A stretch of DNA of 64,000 nucleotides from Clostridiales bacterium (lineage in GTDB: Bacteria; Bacillota; Clostridia; Peptostreptococcales; Anaerovoracaceae). The position numbers and the translations under genes are program-made. The notes under the pieces were generated by a model. It worked only from the letters and a program-made list of their open reading frames with translations, made no database searches and was not told the origin of the DNA. Every line of letters starts with the position of its first letter. Within the stretch, counting starts at the first letter, position 1. The DNA lies in the NCBI GenBank assembly GCA_015058215.1, contig SVCU01000009.1, positions 1 through 64,000 on the forward strand, in the 5' to 3' direction. Of this stretch, positions 17,793-26,746 are shown piece after piece.

Positions 17793-20213
17793 ATGAACGA
17801 AAAAGCCCTTCGAATCCTGGAATACAACAAAATAAAAGAACTGCTGGAAGAAGAAGCCGCATCTCCCCTGACCAGGGAGCAGGTGCGGCAGCTCCTTCCT
17901 TCGGAGGATCCGGAGACGGTTCAGACTGCACTGGCGGAAACTGCGGAAGCGGTTTCCGTTATTGTGCATAAAGGCCCTGTTCCCATCGGCAGCATCTACG
18001 ATGTGGCAGGCTATGCCAATCTGGCCGACAAGGGTGCGACCCTGACCATGCGTCAGCTGCTGGAGGTACTGTACAACCTGCAGGCTGCCCGCAGCGCGTC
18101 CGCCTTTTTGCGCAGCCAGGACCTGCCGCCCATCCCCATCATCGGAAGTCTGGCTTCCGTGCTGGAAGTGGAAAAGCATCTGGAAGACGAGATCGACCGC
18201 TGCATCATTTCCGAGGACGAAATGGCCGATACCGCAAGCGCCGAGCTTCGCAGCATCCGCCGCTCCAAGGTACGGCAGAACGAAGCCATCCGGGCCAAAC
18301 TGAACAGTCTGGTGGCCTCCGCCGGCAGCGCCGGCCTGCTGCAGGACAGCATCGTCACCATGCGGCAGGGTCGTTACGTGATTCCCGTGAAGCAGGAGTA
18401 TAAGAGCCGCTTCCCCGGCATCATCCACGACCAGTCCTCCACCGGAGCCACTCTGTTCATCGAGCCCCAGGCTGTGGTGAACCTGAACAACGAGCTTCGC
18501 GAACTGGAACTGGCGGAGCAGAAGGAAATGGCCCGCATCCTGGCGGAACTTTCCGCCGGTGTCGCCGCCTTCCATCGCCAGATCATCAACAACCAGAAGA
18601 TCCTGGTGGCACTGGATTTCGCCTTTGCCAAGGCCAAGCTGGCCCGCAAAATGAAGGCGGAGATCCCCGTCATCAATACCGAAGGACGGCTGCAGCTGAA
18701 AAAAGCACGCCATCCTCTCATCGACCGGAACAAAGTGGTACCCGTCACCATCGAACTGGGCGGAAGCTACGATACTCTGGTCATTACGGGCCCCAACACC
18801 GGCGGCAAGACCGTTACCCTGAAGACGGCCGGCCTGTTGTGTCTCATGGCCCAGTCCGGCCTCCACATCCCGGCGGCCGAAGGCTCACAGGTGCCTGTGT
18901 TCCGCAAGATTTTCGCCGACATCGGCGACGAGCAGAGCATCGAGCAGAGCCTCTCCACCTTCTCTTCCCACATGAAGAACCTGGTGGAGATCCTGGAAGG
19001 GGCAGGGGAAGGCAGCCTGGTGCTGCTGGACGAACTGGGAGCGGGCACAGACCCCTCCGAAGGTGCGGCCCTGGCCATTTCCATTCTGAATGAACTGTAT
19101 GGCAGAGGGGCCAAAACCATGGCCACCACCCACTATACGGAACTGAAAAAATATGCCCTGTCCACCTACGGTGTAGAGAACGCCTCCATGGAATTCAACG
19201 TGGCCACCCTGTCTCCCACCTACCGGCTGGTGACGGGCACCCCCGGGAAGTCCAACGCCTTTGAAATTTCAAAGAAACTGGGCCTGCCGGACCATCTGAT
19301 CGACTATGCCAATACCTTGCTGGATCGCGGCGAGATCGCCTTCGAAGACGTGATCGCATCCATCGAACAGGAACGGAAAGCGGCGGAAGAAGACCGGGAC
19401 GAAGCCCTGCGGCTCCGCCTCACCATGGAACGGGACAAGGCAGCCCTGCAGAAGGAACTGGAAAAGATCCAGGACCGCAAGGAAGCCATTCTGGAAAAGG
19501 CCCGGGAAGAAGCCCGGGACATCCTGGACGAAGCCAAAGACGTGCTGAACGAGGCCCAGAAGGAACTCCATGAACTGGAGAAGTTCAACGACCCCGCCGA
19601 GCGGCGAAAGCGCCAGAACCAGCTGCGGCAGCAGATGAAGCAGCAGAAGGAACGCCACGCTCCCGCCTTCAAGATCCCCGTGAACCCGGAACCTGTGAAG
19701 CCGGAAGAGCTGCAGGTGGGCGATAAAGTCCGCATCCTGACCTTAGACCAGAAGGGCACCGTTCTTACCCTGCCCGATTCCCGCAAGGAGATCAAAGTGC
19801 AGGTGGGGCAGATGCAGCTGACCGTCAAGCTCAGCGCCGTGGTGAAGACGGACCCCAACGAGGGGATCTCCGGCGGCCACAGCACTCCCAAGAGCCGTGC
19901 GGCAGCCTGGGGCACCGGAAAGGGCGAAAAGAAGGGCTACAGCGCCACTCTCATGAGCAAGGCTTCCAGCGTCACCTCTTCCATCAACGTGGTGGGGAAG
20001 AACCTGGACGATGCCCTCATGGACGTGGAAAAGTACCTGGATGACGCCTTCATCGGCGGTCTCAAGGAAGTGACCCTGATCCACGGGAGAGGGGCCGGCA
20101 TCCTGCGAAACGGCATTCGTCAGATGCTGAAACAAAACAAGCATGTCACCGGGTTCCGCACCGGTAACTATAATGAAGGCGGCGACGGTGTCACCATCGT
20201 CAGCTTGAAATAG
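17793..20213 (+). CDS. mutS2: Endonuclease MutS2 (Smr-domain MutS homolog)
   Basis: 806 residues. Core and lever regions are followed by the ATPase domain with Walker A GPNTGGKTVTLKTAGLL near residue 334, DIGDEQSIEQSLSTFSSHM and Walker B LVLLDELGAGTDPSEGAAL, then a long coiled coil (about 520-640) and a C-terminal Smr domain (INVVGKNLDDALMDVEKYLD ... LIHGRGAGILRNGIRQML). The usual LDLRG of Smr reads INVVG here, while HGRG is kept; this variant is common in Clostridia and may reduce nuclease activity. MutS2 proteins suppress homologous recombination or rescue collided ribosomes. Confidence 0.94.
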   Translation: MNEKALRILEYNKIKELLEEEAASPLTREQVRQLLPSEDPETVQTALAETAEAVSVIVHKGPVPIGSIYDVAGYANLADKGATLTMRQLLEVLYNLQAARSASAFLRSQDLPPIPIIGSLASVLEVEKHLEDEIDRCIISEDEMADTASAELRSIRRSKVRQNEAIRAKLNSLVASAGSAGLLQDSIVTMRQGRYVIPVKQEYKSRFPGIIHDQSSTGATLFIEPQAVVNLNNELRELELAEQKEMARILAELSAGVAAFHRQIINNQKILVALDFAFAKAKLARKMKAEIPVINTEGRLQLKKARHPLIDRNKVVPVTIELGGSYDTLVITGPNTGGKTVTLKTAGLLCLMAQSGLHIPAAEGSQVPVFRKIFADIGDEQSIEQSLSTFSSHMKNLVEILEGAGEGSLVLLDELGAGTDPSEGAALAISILNELYGRGAKTMATTHYTELKKYALSTYGVENASMEFNVATLSPTYRLVTGTPGKSNAFEISKKLGLPDHLIDYANTLLDRGEIAFEDVIASIEQERKAAEEDRDEALRLRLTMERDKAALQKELEKIQDRKEAILEKAREEARDILDEAKDVLNEAQKELHELEKFNDPAERRKRQNQLRQQMKQQKERHAPAFKIPVNPEPVKPEELQVGDKVRILTLDQKGTVLTLPDSRKEIKVQVGQMQLTVKLSAVVKTDPNEGISGGHSTPKSRAAAWGTGKGEKKGYSATLMSKASSVTSSINVVGKNLDDALMDVEKYLDDAFIGGLKEVTLIHGRGAGILRNGIRQMLKQNKHVTGFRTGNYNEGGDGVTIVSLK

Positions 20214-20222
20214 GGGAACACT

Positions 20223-20672
20223 GTGATTATCGTCAGCGCCTGCCTCATGGGCTGGAACTGCAAGTACAGCGGCGGAAGCAACAAAAACGAAGCTGTACGG
20301 GAGATCGCAGAAAAAGGCTATTACGCCTCTGTCTGCCCGGAAGTGGCAGGGGGGCTGCCCGTTCCCAGAGATCCCTCGGAGCTGCAGCCCGATGGCCGCG
20401 TCCTTTCCAATCGGGGCGCGGACGTGACGGAGGCGTTCCGGAAGGGGGCAGAGCAGGAATGGCTGCGGGTACAGGAACTTGCGGAAGAGTTCGAAGAACC
20501 CATCGAATGCGCCATTCTGAAAGCCAAAAGCCCCTCCTGCGGCTGCGGCCGCATCTATGACGGGACCTTCACCGGTACCCTGATCGACGGCGACGGCATT
20601 TTCGCCGCTCTGCTGAAGGAAAAGGGCATCCCCGTATATACTGAAAAAGACCTGGAAAACAAGGAGAAATAG
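20223..20672 (+). CDS. DUF523 family protein
   Basis: 149 residues starting at GTG 20223, with AGGGGAA just upstream. It carries the DUF523 pattern: VSACLMGWNCKYSGGSNKN near the start, CPEVAGGLPVPRDPSELQPD, and the cysteine motif LKAKSPSCGCGRIYDGTFTG. The conserved cysteines suggest a metal or redox centre, but no activity is established for the family. It sits between mutS2 and argS, with the argS ribosome binding site overlapping its end. Confidence 0.85.
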   Translation: MIIVSACLMGWNCKYSGGSNKNEAVREIAEKGYYASVCPEVAGGLPVPRDPSELQPDGRVLSNRGADVTEAFRKGAEQEWLRVQELAEEFEEPIECAILKAKSPSCGCGRIYDGTFTGTLIDGDGIFAALLKEKGIPVYTEKDLENKEK

Positions 20673-20675
20673 ACC

Positions 20676-22418
20676 ATGAAAGACTGGAAAGAACTGATTG
20701 CCGATCTTCTGGCCAAGGAAGTTCCCGAAATCACAAAGGAAGAGATCCTGGCCCTGATCGAAACGCCTCAGGACAGCAAGCTGGGCGACTATGCATTCCC
20801 CTGCTTCCGCCTGGCCAAGGTGCTGCGCAAGGCACCTCCCATGATCGCAGCCGGCATCGCAGAAAAAATCAATGCTTCCGGCGCAGAAGAACTGGCACTT
20901 TTCGATAAGATCGAATGCGTCAATGCCTACGTAAACTTCTTCCTCAGCAGAGGCGCTTACGCTGCCGAAGTCATCGGGGAAGCCGTGCAGAGCGGCAAGG
21001 AATTCGGCCGCAGCGACCTGGGACAGGGAAAAACCGTCATCGTGGAATATTCCTCTCCCAACATCGCAAAGCCCTTCCACATCGGCCACATCCGCAGCAC
21101 CGTGATCGGCAACTCCATTTACAAGATCTACGATGCTCTGGGCTACAATGTGATCCGCATCAACCATCTGGGCGACTACGGTACCCAGTTCGGTAAGATG
21201 ATCGTGGCTTTCCGCCGCTGGGGCAGCGAAGAAGACGTCAAGAGAGAACCCATCAAGAGCCTGCTGAGCTACTACGTGAAGTTCCACGAAGAAGCGGAAA
21301 AGGACCCTGCACTGGAAGACGAAGCAAGAGCCACCTTCACCAAGCTGGAAAACGGCGAACCCGAAGAACAGCGCCTGTGGCAGTGGTTCCGGGAAGAATC
21401 CCTGAAGGAATTCACCCGCGTTTACGATATGCTGGGCATCACCTTCGATTCCTACGCCGGCGAAAGCTTCTACTCCGACAAGATGGGCCGCGTGCTGGAT
21501 ATCATGAAGGACAAGGGCATCCTGGAAGAATCCCAGGGCGCGCAGATCGTAGACCTGTCCGCTTACGATATGGCACCTGCTCTGATCACCAAGAGCGACG
21601 GCTCCACCCTGTACATCACCAGAGACATTGCAGCCGCCCTCTACCGCAAGGAAAACTATAATTTCGACAAGAACATCTACGTGGTTGCCTCCCAGCAGAA
21701 CCTCCACTTCCAGCAGTGGTTCAAGGTGGTGGAACTGATGGGCTTCGACTGGTCCAAGGAATGCGTACACATCCCCTTCGGTCTGGTCAGCCTGGAAGAA
21801 GGCACCATGTCCACCCGTCACGGCCGCGTGGTCTTCCTGGAAGACGTGCTGAAGCGGGCCGTGGAAAAGACCAGAGAGATCATCATCGAAAAGAACGTGA
21901 ACACCGATAACATCGATGTCACCGCCAAGCAGGTGGGCATCGGCGCCGTGGTGTTCCAGGAACTCTCCGCCGCCAGAATCAAAGACTATGTGTTCAGCTG
22001 GAACAAGGTGCTGAACTTCGACGGCGAGACCGGTCCCTACGTACAGTACACCCATGCCCGTGCCGCCAGTGTGCTGCGGAAGGCAGGCTTCGATGCCGCC
22101 GCTGAAAAGCAGAACGGCACTCTGCTCTCCGGTGCGGATTTCAGCAAGGTCACCGGCGACAGCGCCATGGAACTGATCCGCCTGATCTACAAGTATCCCG
22201 CAGTTGTGAAGGAAGCCGGCGAAAAGTACGAGCCCTCCGTTATCACCAGACACATCGTGGATATGGCGCAGTGCTTCAACAAGTTCTATCACGACGAACA
22301 CATCATCGTGGAAGATGAAGCCGAAAAGAAGGCAAAGCTGCTGCTGACCTATGCAGCCAAGGAAACCATTGCCAGCGGCCTGGGCCTGCTGGGCATTGAA
22401 GCTCCCGAACGAATGTAA
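20676..22418 (+). CDS. argS: Arginyl-tRNA synthetase
   Basis: Class I synthetase charging tRNA-Arg. 580 residues: N-terminal Add-1 domain (DYAFPCFRLAKVLRKAPPMI, VNAYVNFFLS), the HIGH signature in SSPNIAKPFHIGHIRSTVIG near residue 125, DYGTQFGKMIVAF, a degenerate KMSKS region (LEEGTMSTRHGRVVFLEDVL) and a C-terminal DALR anticodon-binding domain (ELIRLIYKYPAVVKEAGEKY ... CFNKFYHDEHII). It lies 3 bases after the DUF523 gene, RBS AAGGAGAAA. Confidence 0.97.
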   Translation: MKDWKELIADLLAKEVPEITKEEILALIETPQDSKLGDYAFPCFRLAKVLRKAPPMIAAGIAEKINASGAEELALFDKIECVNAYVNFFLSRGAYAAEVIGEAVQSGKEFGRSDLGQGKTVIVEYSSPNIAKPFHIGHIRSTVIGNSIYKIYDALGYNVIRINHLGDYGTQFGKMIVAFRRWGSEEDVKREPIKSLLSYYVKFHEEAEKDPALEDEARATFTKLENGEPEEQRLWQWFREESLKEFTRVYDMLGITFDSYAGESFYSDKMGRVLDIMKDKGILEESQGAQIVDLSAYDMAPALITKSDGSTLYITRDIAAALYRKENYNFDKNIYVVASQQNLHFQQWFKVVELMGFDWSKECVHIPFGLVSLEEGTMSTRHGRVVFLEDVLKRAVEKTREIIIEKNVNTDNIDVTAKQVGIGAVVFQELSAARIKDYVFSWNKVLNFDGETGPYVQYTHARAASVLRKAGFDAAAEKQNGTLLSGADFSKVTGDSAMELIRLIYKYPAVVKEAGEKYEPSVITRHIVDMAQCFNKFYHDEHIIVEDEAEKKAKLLLTYAAKETIASGLGLLGIEAPERM

Positions 22419-22508
22419 TCTACGGCTTGCACCGGTATGCTGTCCGGGGCCGACGCCATCCGGGCGGGCCCGCTGCCGGTTCAGGACCTTTCACAGGAGG
22501 TACCCACA

Positions 22509-23564
22509 ATGGCAATTTCTCTGGAAAAAAGCCGGGTAACAGAATATCTGAAGGAACGGTATAAAAACCAGTTCCTCTTCGACAGCCTGTCCGCTGAGTA
22601 TCTGAAGCGGGACGGCCGCATGACCTTCCTCACCGACGTACCCGTTCCCTTCACCATGGAGGACCTGGTGGACTTTAAGGAGGGGAGAGGTCTTTCCGTA
22701 GCCCGCATGGGCGAAAACATGGTGTTCGTCATGGGTATGGATCCCCAGTTCCCCTACAAAAACCAGTATCGTCAGTTCCTGCAGATCTGCTTCGATGCCC
22801 GGGTGAAGGAAGCCTTCCTCCACGACGGCGGCGAAGCCCTGAATAAGGGCGATCTGTACCGGGCTGCCACCCTGTTCCGCGGGGTGATGGTCCTGGCGCA
22901 GGAAGAAGAGGGGACGGCTCTGCAGGATGCGCTCTTCGGCTATGCCACCGCCTGCACCCAGATCTACGAGAAGCTGCAGGAACCCGAAAACATGGCGGAA
23001 ACCGACGAAGAAAGCCGGGCCCGCGAGGAACGCTGCGGCTGGTTCAAAGGCGAATCCATCCAGCTCTACGAGGATCTCAGCTTCCGCTATCCCGATTTCG
23101 CGCCGGCCTGGTACTATCTGGGCTATGCTTACCTGAACATGGGTCTCTACGCCAAGGCCTTCCTCACCTGGAAGGAGTTTCTGACCAAGGCCGATGAAGC
23201 CAAGCAGAAGGACGAGATCGAAGAGATCAAGGAACGCATGGAACAGCTGGAAGGCCCCATGGAGATCGAAAAGGGCTGCAATGCCATCATCGCCGGCCGC
23301 ACCGGCGAAGGCATCGCCATCCTGGAAAAATTCAAAGACTCCAAGTACCGCACCTGGTGGCCCCTGTTCTTCTATCTGGGCACCGCCTACACGGAACTGG
23401 GCATGGCTCAGGAAGCCATCGATTCCTATAAGGAAGTGCTGAAGCTGGCACCGTCCAACAAGGATGCCATGGTGAACCTGGCAGAAATCTACGAAGCTGT
23501 CGCTCAGGACGAACTGGCCGAAAAATACCGCCGCAAGGCAATTCTCATAGATGAGATCAATTAA
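22509..23564 (+). CDS. TPR-repeat protein
   Basis: 351 residues. The frame is open from 22437, but the ATG at 22509 has AGGAGG 8 bases upstream and is taken as the start. The N-terminal ~110 residues match nothing I recognise; from about 115 onward there are tetratricopeptide repeats (ALNKGDLYRAATLFRGVMVL; PAWYYLGYAYLNMGLYAKAF; YLGTAYTELGMAQEAIDSYK; DAMVNLAEIYEAVAQDELAE). No signal peptide, so cytoplasmic and probably a scaffold. It is 11 bases upstream of iorA. The 90-base gap after argS contains an imperfect GC-rich inverted repeat (about 22431-22476). Confidence 0.75.
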   Translation: MAISLEKSRVTEYLKERYKNQFLFDSLSAEYLKRDGRMTFLTDVPVPFTMEDLVDFKEGRGLSVARMGENMVFVMGMDPQFPYKNQYRQFLQICFDARVKEAFLHDGGEALNKGDLYRAATLFRGVMVLAQEEEGTALQDALFGYATACTQIYEKLQEPENMAETDEESRAREERCGWFKGESIQLYEDLSFRYPDFAPAWYYLGYAYLNMGLYAKAFLTWKEFLTKADEAKQKDEIEEIKERMEQLEGPMEIEKGCNAIIAGRTGEGIAILEKFKDSKYRTWWPLFFYLGTAYTELGMAQEAIDSYKEVLKLAPSNKDAMVNLAEIYEAVAQDELAEKYRRKAILIDEIN

Positions 23565-23575
23565 GGAGGCAGAAC

Positions 23576-25362
23576 ATGAAGCAATTACTGACGGGCAATG
23601 AAGCCGTAGCCCGGGGCGCTTATGAAGCAGGCCTGGTCTTCGCTTCCGCCTACCCCGGCACTCCCAGCACTGAAATCCTGGAGAATCTGGGCACCCTGTA
23701 CAAGGATTCTCTTTACAGCGAATGGGCTCCCAACGAAAAAGTAGCTCTGGAATCCGCCATCGGCGCTTCCCTGGCCGGCGTACGCGCTCTGGCCACCATG
23801 AAGCACGTAGGCCTGAACGTGGCTGCAGACCCGCTCTTCACCGTAGCTTACACCGGTGTAAACGGCGGTCTTGTGATCGTATCCGCGGACGACCCCGGTA
23901 TGCACAGCTCCCAGAATGAGCAGGATAACCGCAACTACGCGGAAGCTGCCCGCGTCCTGATGCTGGAACCCGCCGACAGCGCCGAAGCCAAGGAGTACAC
24001 CAAACTGGCCTTCGAACTCTCCGAGAAGTTCGATACCCCCGTTCTGCTGCGTCTGACCACCCGCGTCTGCCACAGCAAGGGTCTGGTGGAACTGGCTGAC
24101 CGCAAGGAACAGGAGCCCATCCCCTATGTAAAGAACGCCGCAAAGTATGTGGCAACTCCCGCCAACGGCAAGGTTCTCCGCAAGAAGCTGCCCGCCCGTC
24201 TGGCTGCCATGGAAGCCTATGCCAATACCGCCGCCGTCAACCAGCCCGTTTACGGCAAGATGGGCGCAGGCAGCGTGGGCGTAGTCACCTCCGGTGTTGC
24301 CTACCAGTATGCCCGCGAAGTCTTCGGCCCCGAAGTCTCTTATCTGAAGCTGGGGATGACCTTCCCCATGCCCATGGATCTCTGCAGAGAATTCGCTTCC
24401 AAGGTAGAAACCCTCTACGTTGTGGAAGAAATGGATCCCTATATCGAACGGCATCTGAAGGAAGCCGGCATCGCCTGCATCGGCAAGGAAGTGATCCCCG
24501 CCTTCGATGAACTGAACACCGACATCGTCCGCGAAGCGGTCACCGGCAGAAGCCCGAAGTGCTGAAGTCCGATCTGGAAGCGGTGGTGCGTCCCCCCGCA
24601 CTGTGCGCCGGCTGCCCCCACCGCGGCATCTACTATGCCCTCACCAAGAAGAAGGGGGTTATGGTCACCGGCGACATCGGCTGCTACACCCTGGGCGCAG
24701 CAGCACCGCTCTCCGTGGTTGACACCTGCATCTGCATGGGTGCCAGCGTCAGCGCCGGTCACGGTGCTTCCAAGGCCTTTGCCCTCACCGGCAGAGACAC
24801 CAAGGTGGTCAGCTGCATCGGCGACTCCACCTTCTTTCATTCCGGCATCACCAGCCTGATGAATGCCATCTACAACAAGGGCACCAACGTGACCATCATC
24901 ATGGATAACCGCATCACCGGCATGACCGGCCATCAGGAAAACCCCGGCACCGGCTTCACCCTCATGGGCGAACCTGCCGTGGAAGCCGATATCCCCGCCA
25001 TCTGCAAGGCTCTGGGCATGAAGGATGAAAACATCGTTACCATCAATCCTCTGGACCTGGCAGCCTGCAACAAGGCTCTGGACGAAGCACTGGCCAAGGA
25101 TGAGGCTTCCGTCATCATCACCAAGTGGCCCTGCGCTCTGAAGAAGTTCAGTGCAGAAGATAAGGAAAACTTCGACCTGGCTCCCAAGCGCTGCGTCATC
25201 GATCCCGAGAAGTGCAGAAACTGCGGTATGTGCATCAAGAGCGGCTGCCCCGCTCTGAACAAGGGCGAAAAGGTAGTTTCTATCGCAAAGAGCGCCTGCA
25301 TCGGCTGCGGCGTCTGCATGCAGATCTGCCCCTTCGGCGCCATCGAACAGGAGGCGAAATAA
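23576..25362 (+). CDS. iorA: Indolepyruvate:ferredoxin oxidoreductase alpha subunit IorA, with apparent -1 frameshift near 24550
   Basis: TPP-dependent enzyme that decarboxylates aryl pyruvates from aromatic amino acids, reducing ferredoxin. The first frame (23576-24565) holds the pyrimidine-binding part (LLTGNEAVARGAYEAGLVFA, SAYPGTPSTEILENL, SADDPGMHSSQNEQDNRNYA). It breaks after VTGR. The next frame continues with KPEVLKSDLEAVVRPPALC, AGCPHRGIYYAL, the TPP motif GDIGCYTLGAAAPLSVVDT, GDSTFFHSGITSL, and two 4Fe-4S motifs at the C-terminus (CRNCGMCIKSGCPALN; CIGCGVCMQICP). Loss of one A (GGCAGAAAGCCC to GGCAGAAGCCC) explains the break. The two parts together have normal length. Sequencing error or recent mutation; iorB follows intact. 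Confidence 0.9.
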
Positions 25363-25364
25363 CC

Positions 25365-25952
25365 ATGAGTGAAGTAAAGAACATTCTTCTGGTAGGCGTA
25401 GGCGGTCAGGGCACCATCCTGGCCAGCAAGATCCTGTCCCAGGGCCTCATCCAGGCCGGCTATGACGTAAAGATGTCCGAAATCCACGGCATGTCCCAGC
25501 GCGGCGGCAACGTCAGCACCCAGATCCGCTACGGCGAAAAGGTCTATTCCCCCATCATCGGGGAAGGGGAAGCCGACGTGATCGTTGCCTTCGAAAAGAT
25601 GGAAGCGCTCCGTTGGATCTCCTATCTGCGCAAGGGCGGCAAGATGGTGGTGAACGACTACGAAATCCCTTCCATGCCCATCATCATGGGTGTGGCAAAA
25701 TACCCCGAAGGCATCATCGAAGATCTGACCTCCAAGGCAGATGTTTCCGTGCTGCAGGCCGGTAAAATGGCCATTGAACGGGGCAATTCCAAGACCATGA
25801 ACCTGATCCTTCTGGGGGCTCTTGTAAAGGCCATGGGCCTGGCAGACCATCCCGAGATCGATTGGGAACAGGTGATCCGCAGCAACCTGAAGCCGGAATA
25901 CGCCGAGATCAACGTGCTGGCCTTCCGTCTGGGTCTGGATCAGGTCGAATAA
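25365..25952 (+). CDS. iorB: Indolepyruvate:ferredoxin oxidoreductase beta subunit IorB
   Basis: 195-residue gamma-type subunit partnering IorA. The frame is open from 25212, but the ATG at 25365 lies 2 bases after the iorA stop with GGAGG upstream and gives the proper N-terminus (NILLVGVGGQGTILASKILS). Other marks: KMSEIHGMSQRGGNVSTQIR and EADVIVAFEKMEALRWISYL. Both subunits act together in the cytoplasm in fermentation of Phe, Tyr and Trp. Confidence 0.93.
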   Translation: MSEVKNILLVGVGGQGTILASKILSQGLIQAGYDVKMSEIHGMSQRGGNVSTQIRYGEKVYSPIIGEGEADVIVAFEKMEALRWISYLRKGGKMVVNDYEIPSMPIIMGVAKYPEGIIEDLTSKADVSVLQAGKMAIERGNSKTMNLILLGALVKAMGLADHPEIDWEQVIRSNLKPEYAEINVLAFRLGLDQVE

Positions 25953-26000
25953 AAGGGAAGCGGCGGAAAGGGGCCGCAAACCCTTGTGAAATGAATGTAA

Positions 26001-26025
26001 GGGGGCCCTTCGGGCCCCCTTTTTT
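26001..26025 (+). terminator. Terminator after iorAB
   Basis: GGGGGCCC / GGGCCCCC, 8-bp stem with TTC loop, followed by six T. It separates the ior operon from the downstream two-component system. Confidence 0.85.
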
Positions 26026-26044
26026 CAAAGGGAGATTTGGGGAA

Positions 26045-26746
26045 ATGAACGAAAAAATACTCATCGTAGACGACGAAAAAGAAATTGCGGATCTGGTGGA
26101 ACTCTATCTGAAAAACGAAGGCTACCGGGTCTATAAGTTTTATAACGGCCTGGATGCGCTGGAATGCACCCGCACCGAAGACCTGTCCCTGGCCATTCTG
26201 GATGTGATGCTGCCCGATCTGGACGGTTTCACCCTCTGCCAGAAGATCCGGGAAGACCATCTCTATCCCATCCTGATGCTGACCGCAAAGGTGGAGGACA
26301 TGGACAAAATCACCGGCCTCACCCTGGGGGCGGACGATTACATCACAAAACCCTTCAATCCGCTGGAGCTGGTGGCCCGTGTGAAGGCCCAGCTGCGCCG
26401 TTCGGAACGCTACAACGCCCAGGGGCAGAAGAATCTGCCGAAGGAAACGGAAAGCTACGAATTCCGGGGACTGTCCATTTCCAGGAACAGCCATAAATGC
26501 ACCCTGAACGGAGCGGAACTTTCCCTGACACCCATCGAATTCAACATTCTTTGGTATCTGTGTGTCAATAAGGGAAAGGTGGTTTCTTCGGAAGAACTGT
26601 TTGAAGCGGTCTGGGGCGAAAAGTATCTGGACAGCAACAATACGGTCATGGCGCACATCGCACGTCTTCGGGAAAAGATGAAGGAGCCGCCCCGGCGGCC
26701 CCGGTTCATCAAGACCATCTGGGGGGTAGGCTACACCATTGAATAA
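26045..26746 (+). CDS. VanR-like OmpR-family response regulator
   Basis: 233 residues. The ATG at 26045 (GGGGAA upstream) gives a receiver starting EKILIVDDEKEIADLVELYL, with phospho-acceptor Asp in LAILDVMLPDLDGFTLCQKI, and the conserved Lys in GADDYITKPFNPLELVARVK. A winged-helix DNA-binding domain follows (LTPIEFNILWYLCVNKGKVV ... NTVMAHIARLREKMKEPPRR). The receiver closely resembles VanR of vancomycin resistance regulators, but no vanHAX or vanY genes are nearby. The gene overlaps its kinase by 8 bases. Confidence 0.88.
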   Translation: MNEKILIVDDEKEIADLVELYLKNEGYRVYKFYNGLDALECTRTEDLSLAILDVMLPDLDGFTLCQKIREDHLYPILMLTAKVEDMDKITGLTLGADDYITKPFNPLELVARVKAQLRRSERYNAQGQKNLPKETESYEFRGLSISRNSHKCTLNGAELSLTPIEFNILWYLCVNKGKVVSSEELFEAVWGEKYLDSNNTVMAHIARLREKMKEPPRRPRFIKTIWGVGYTIE

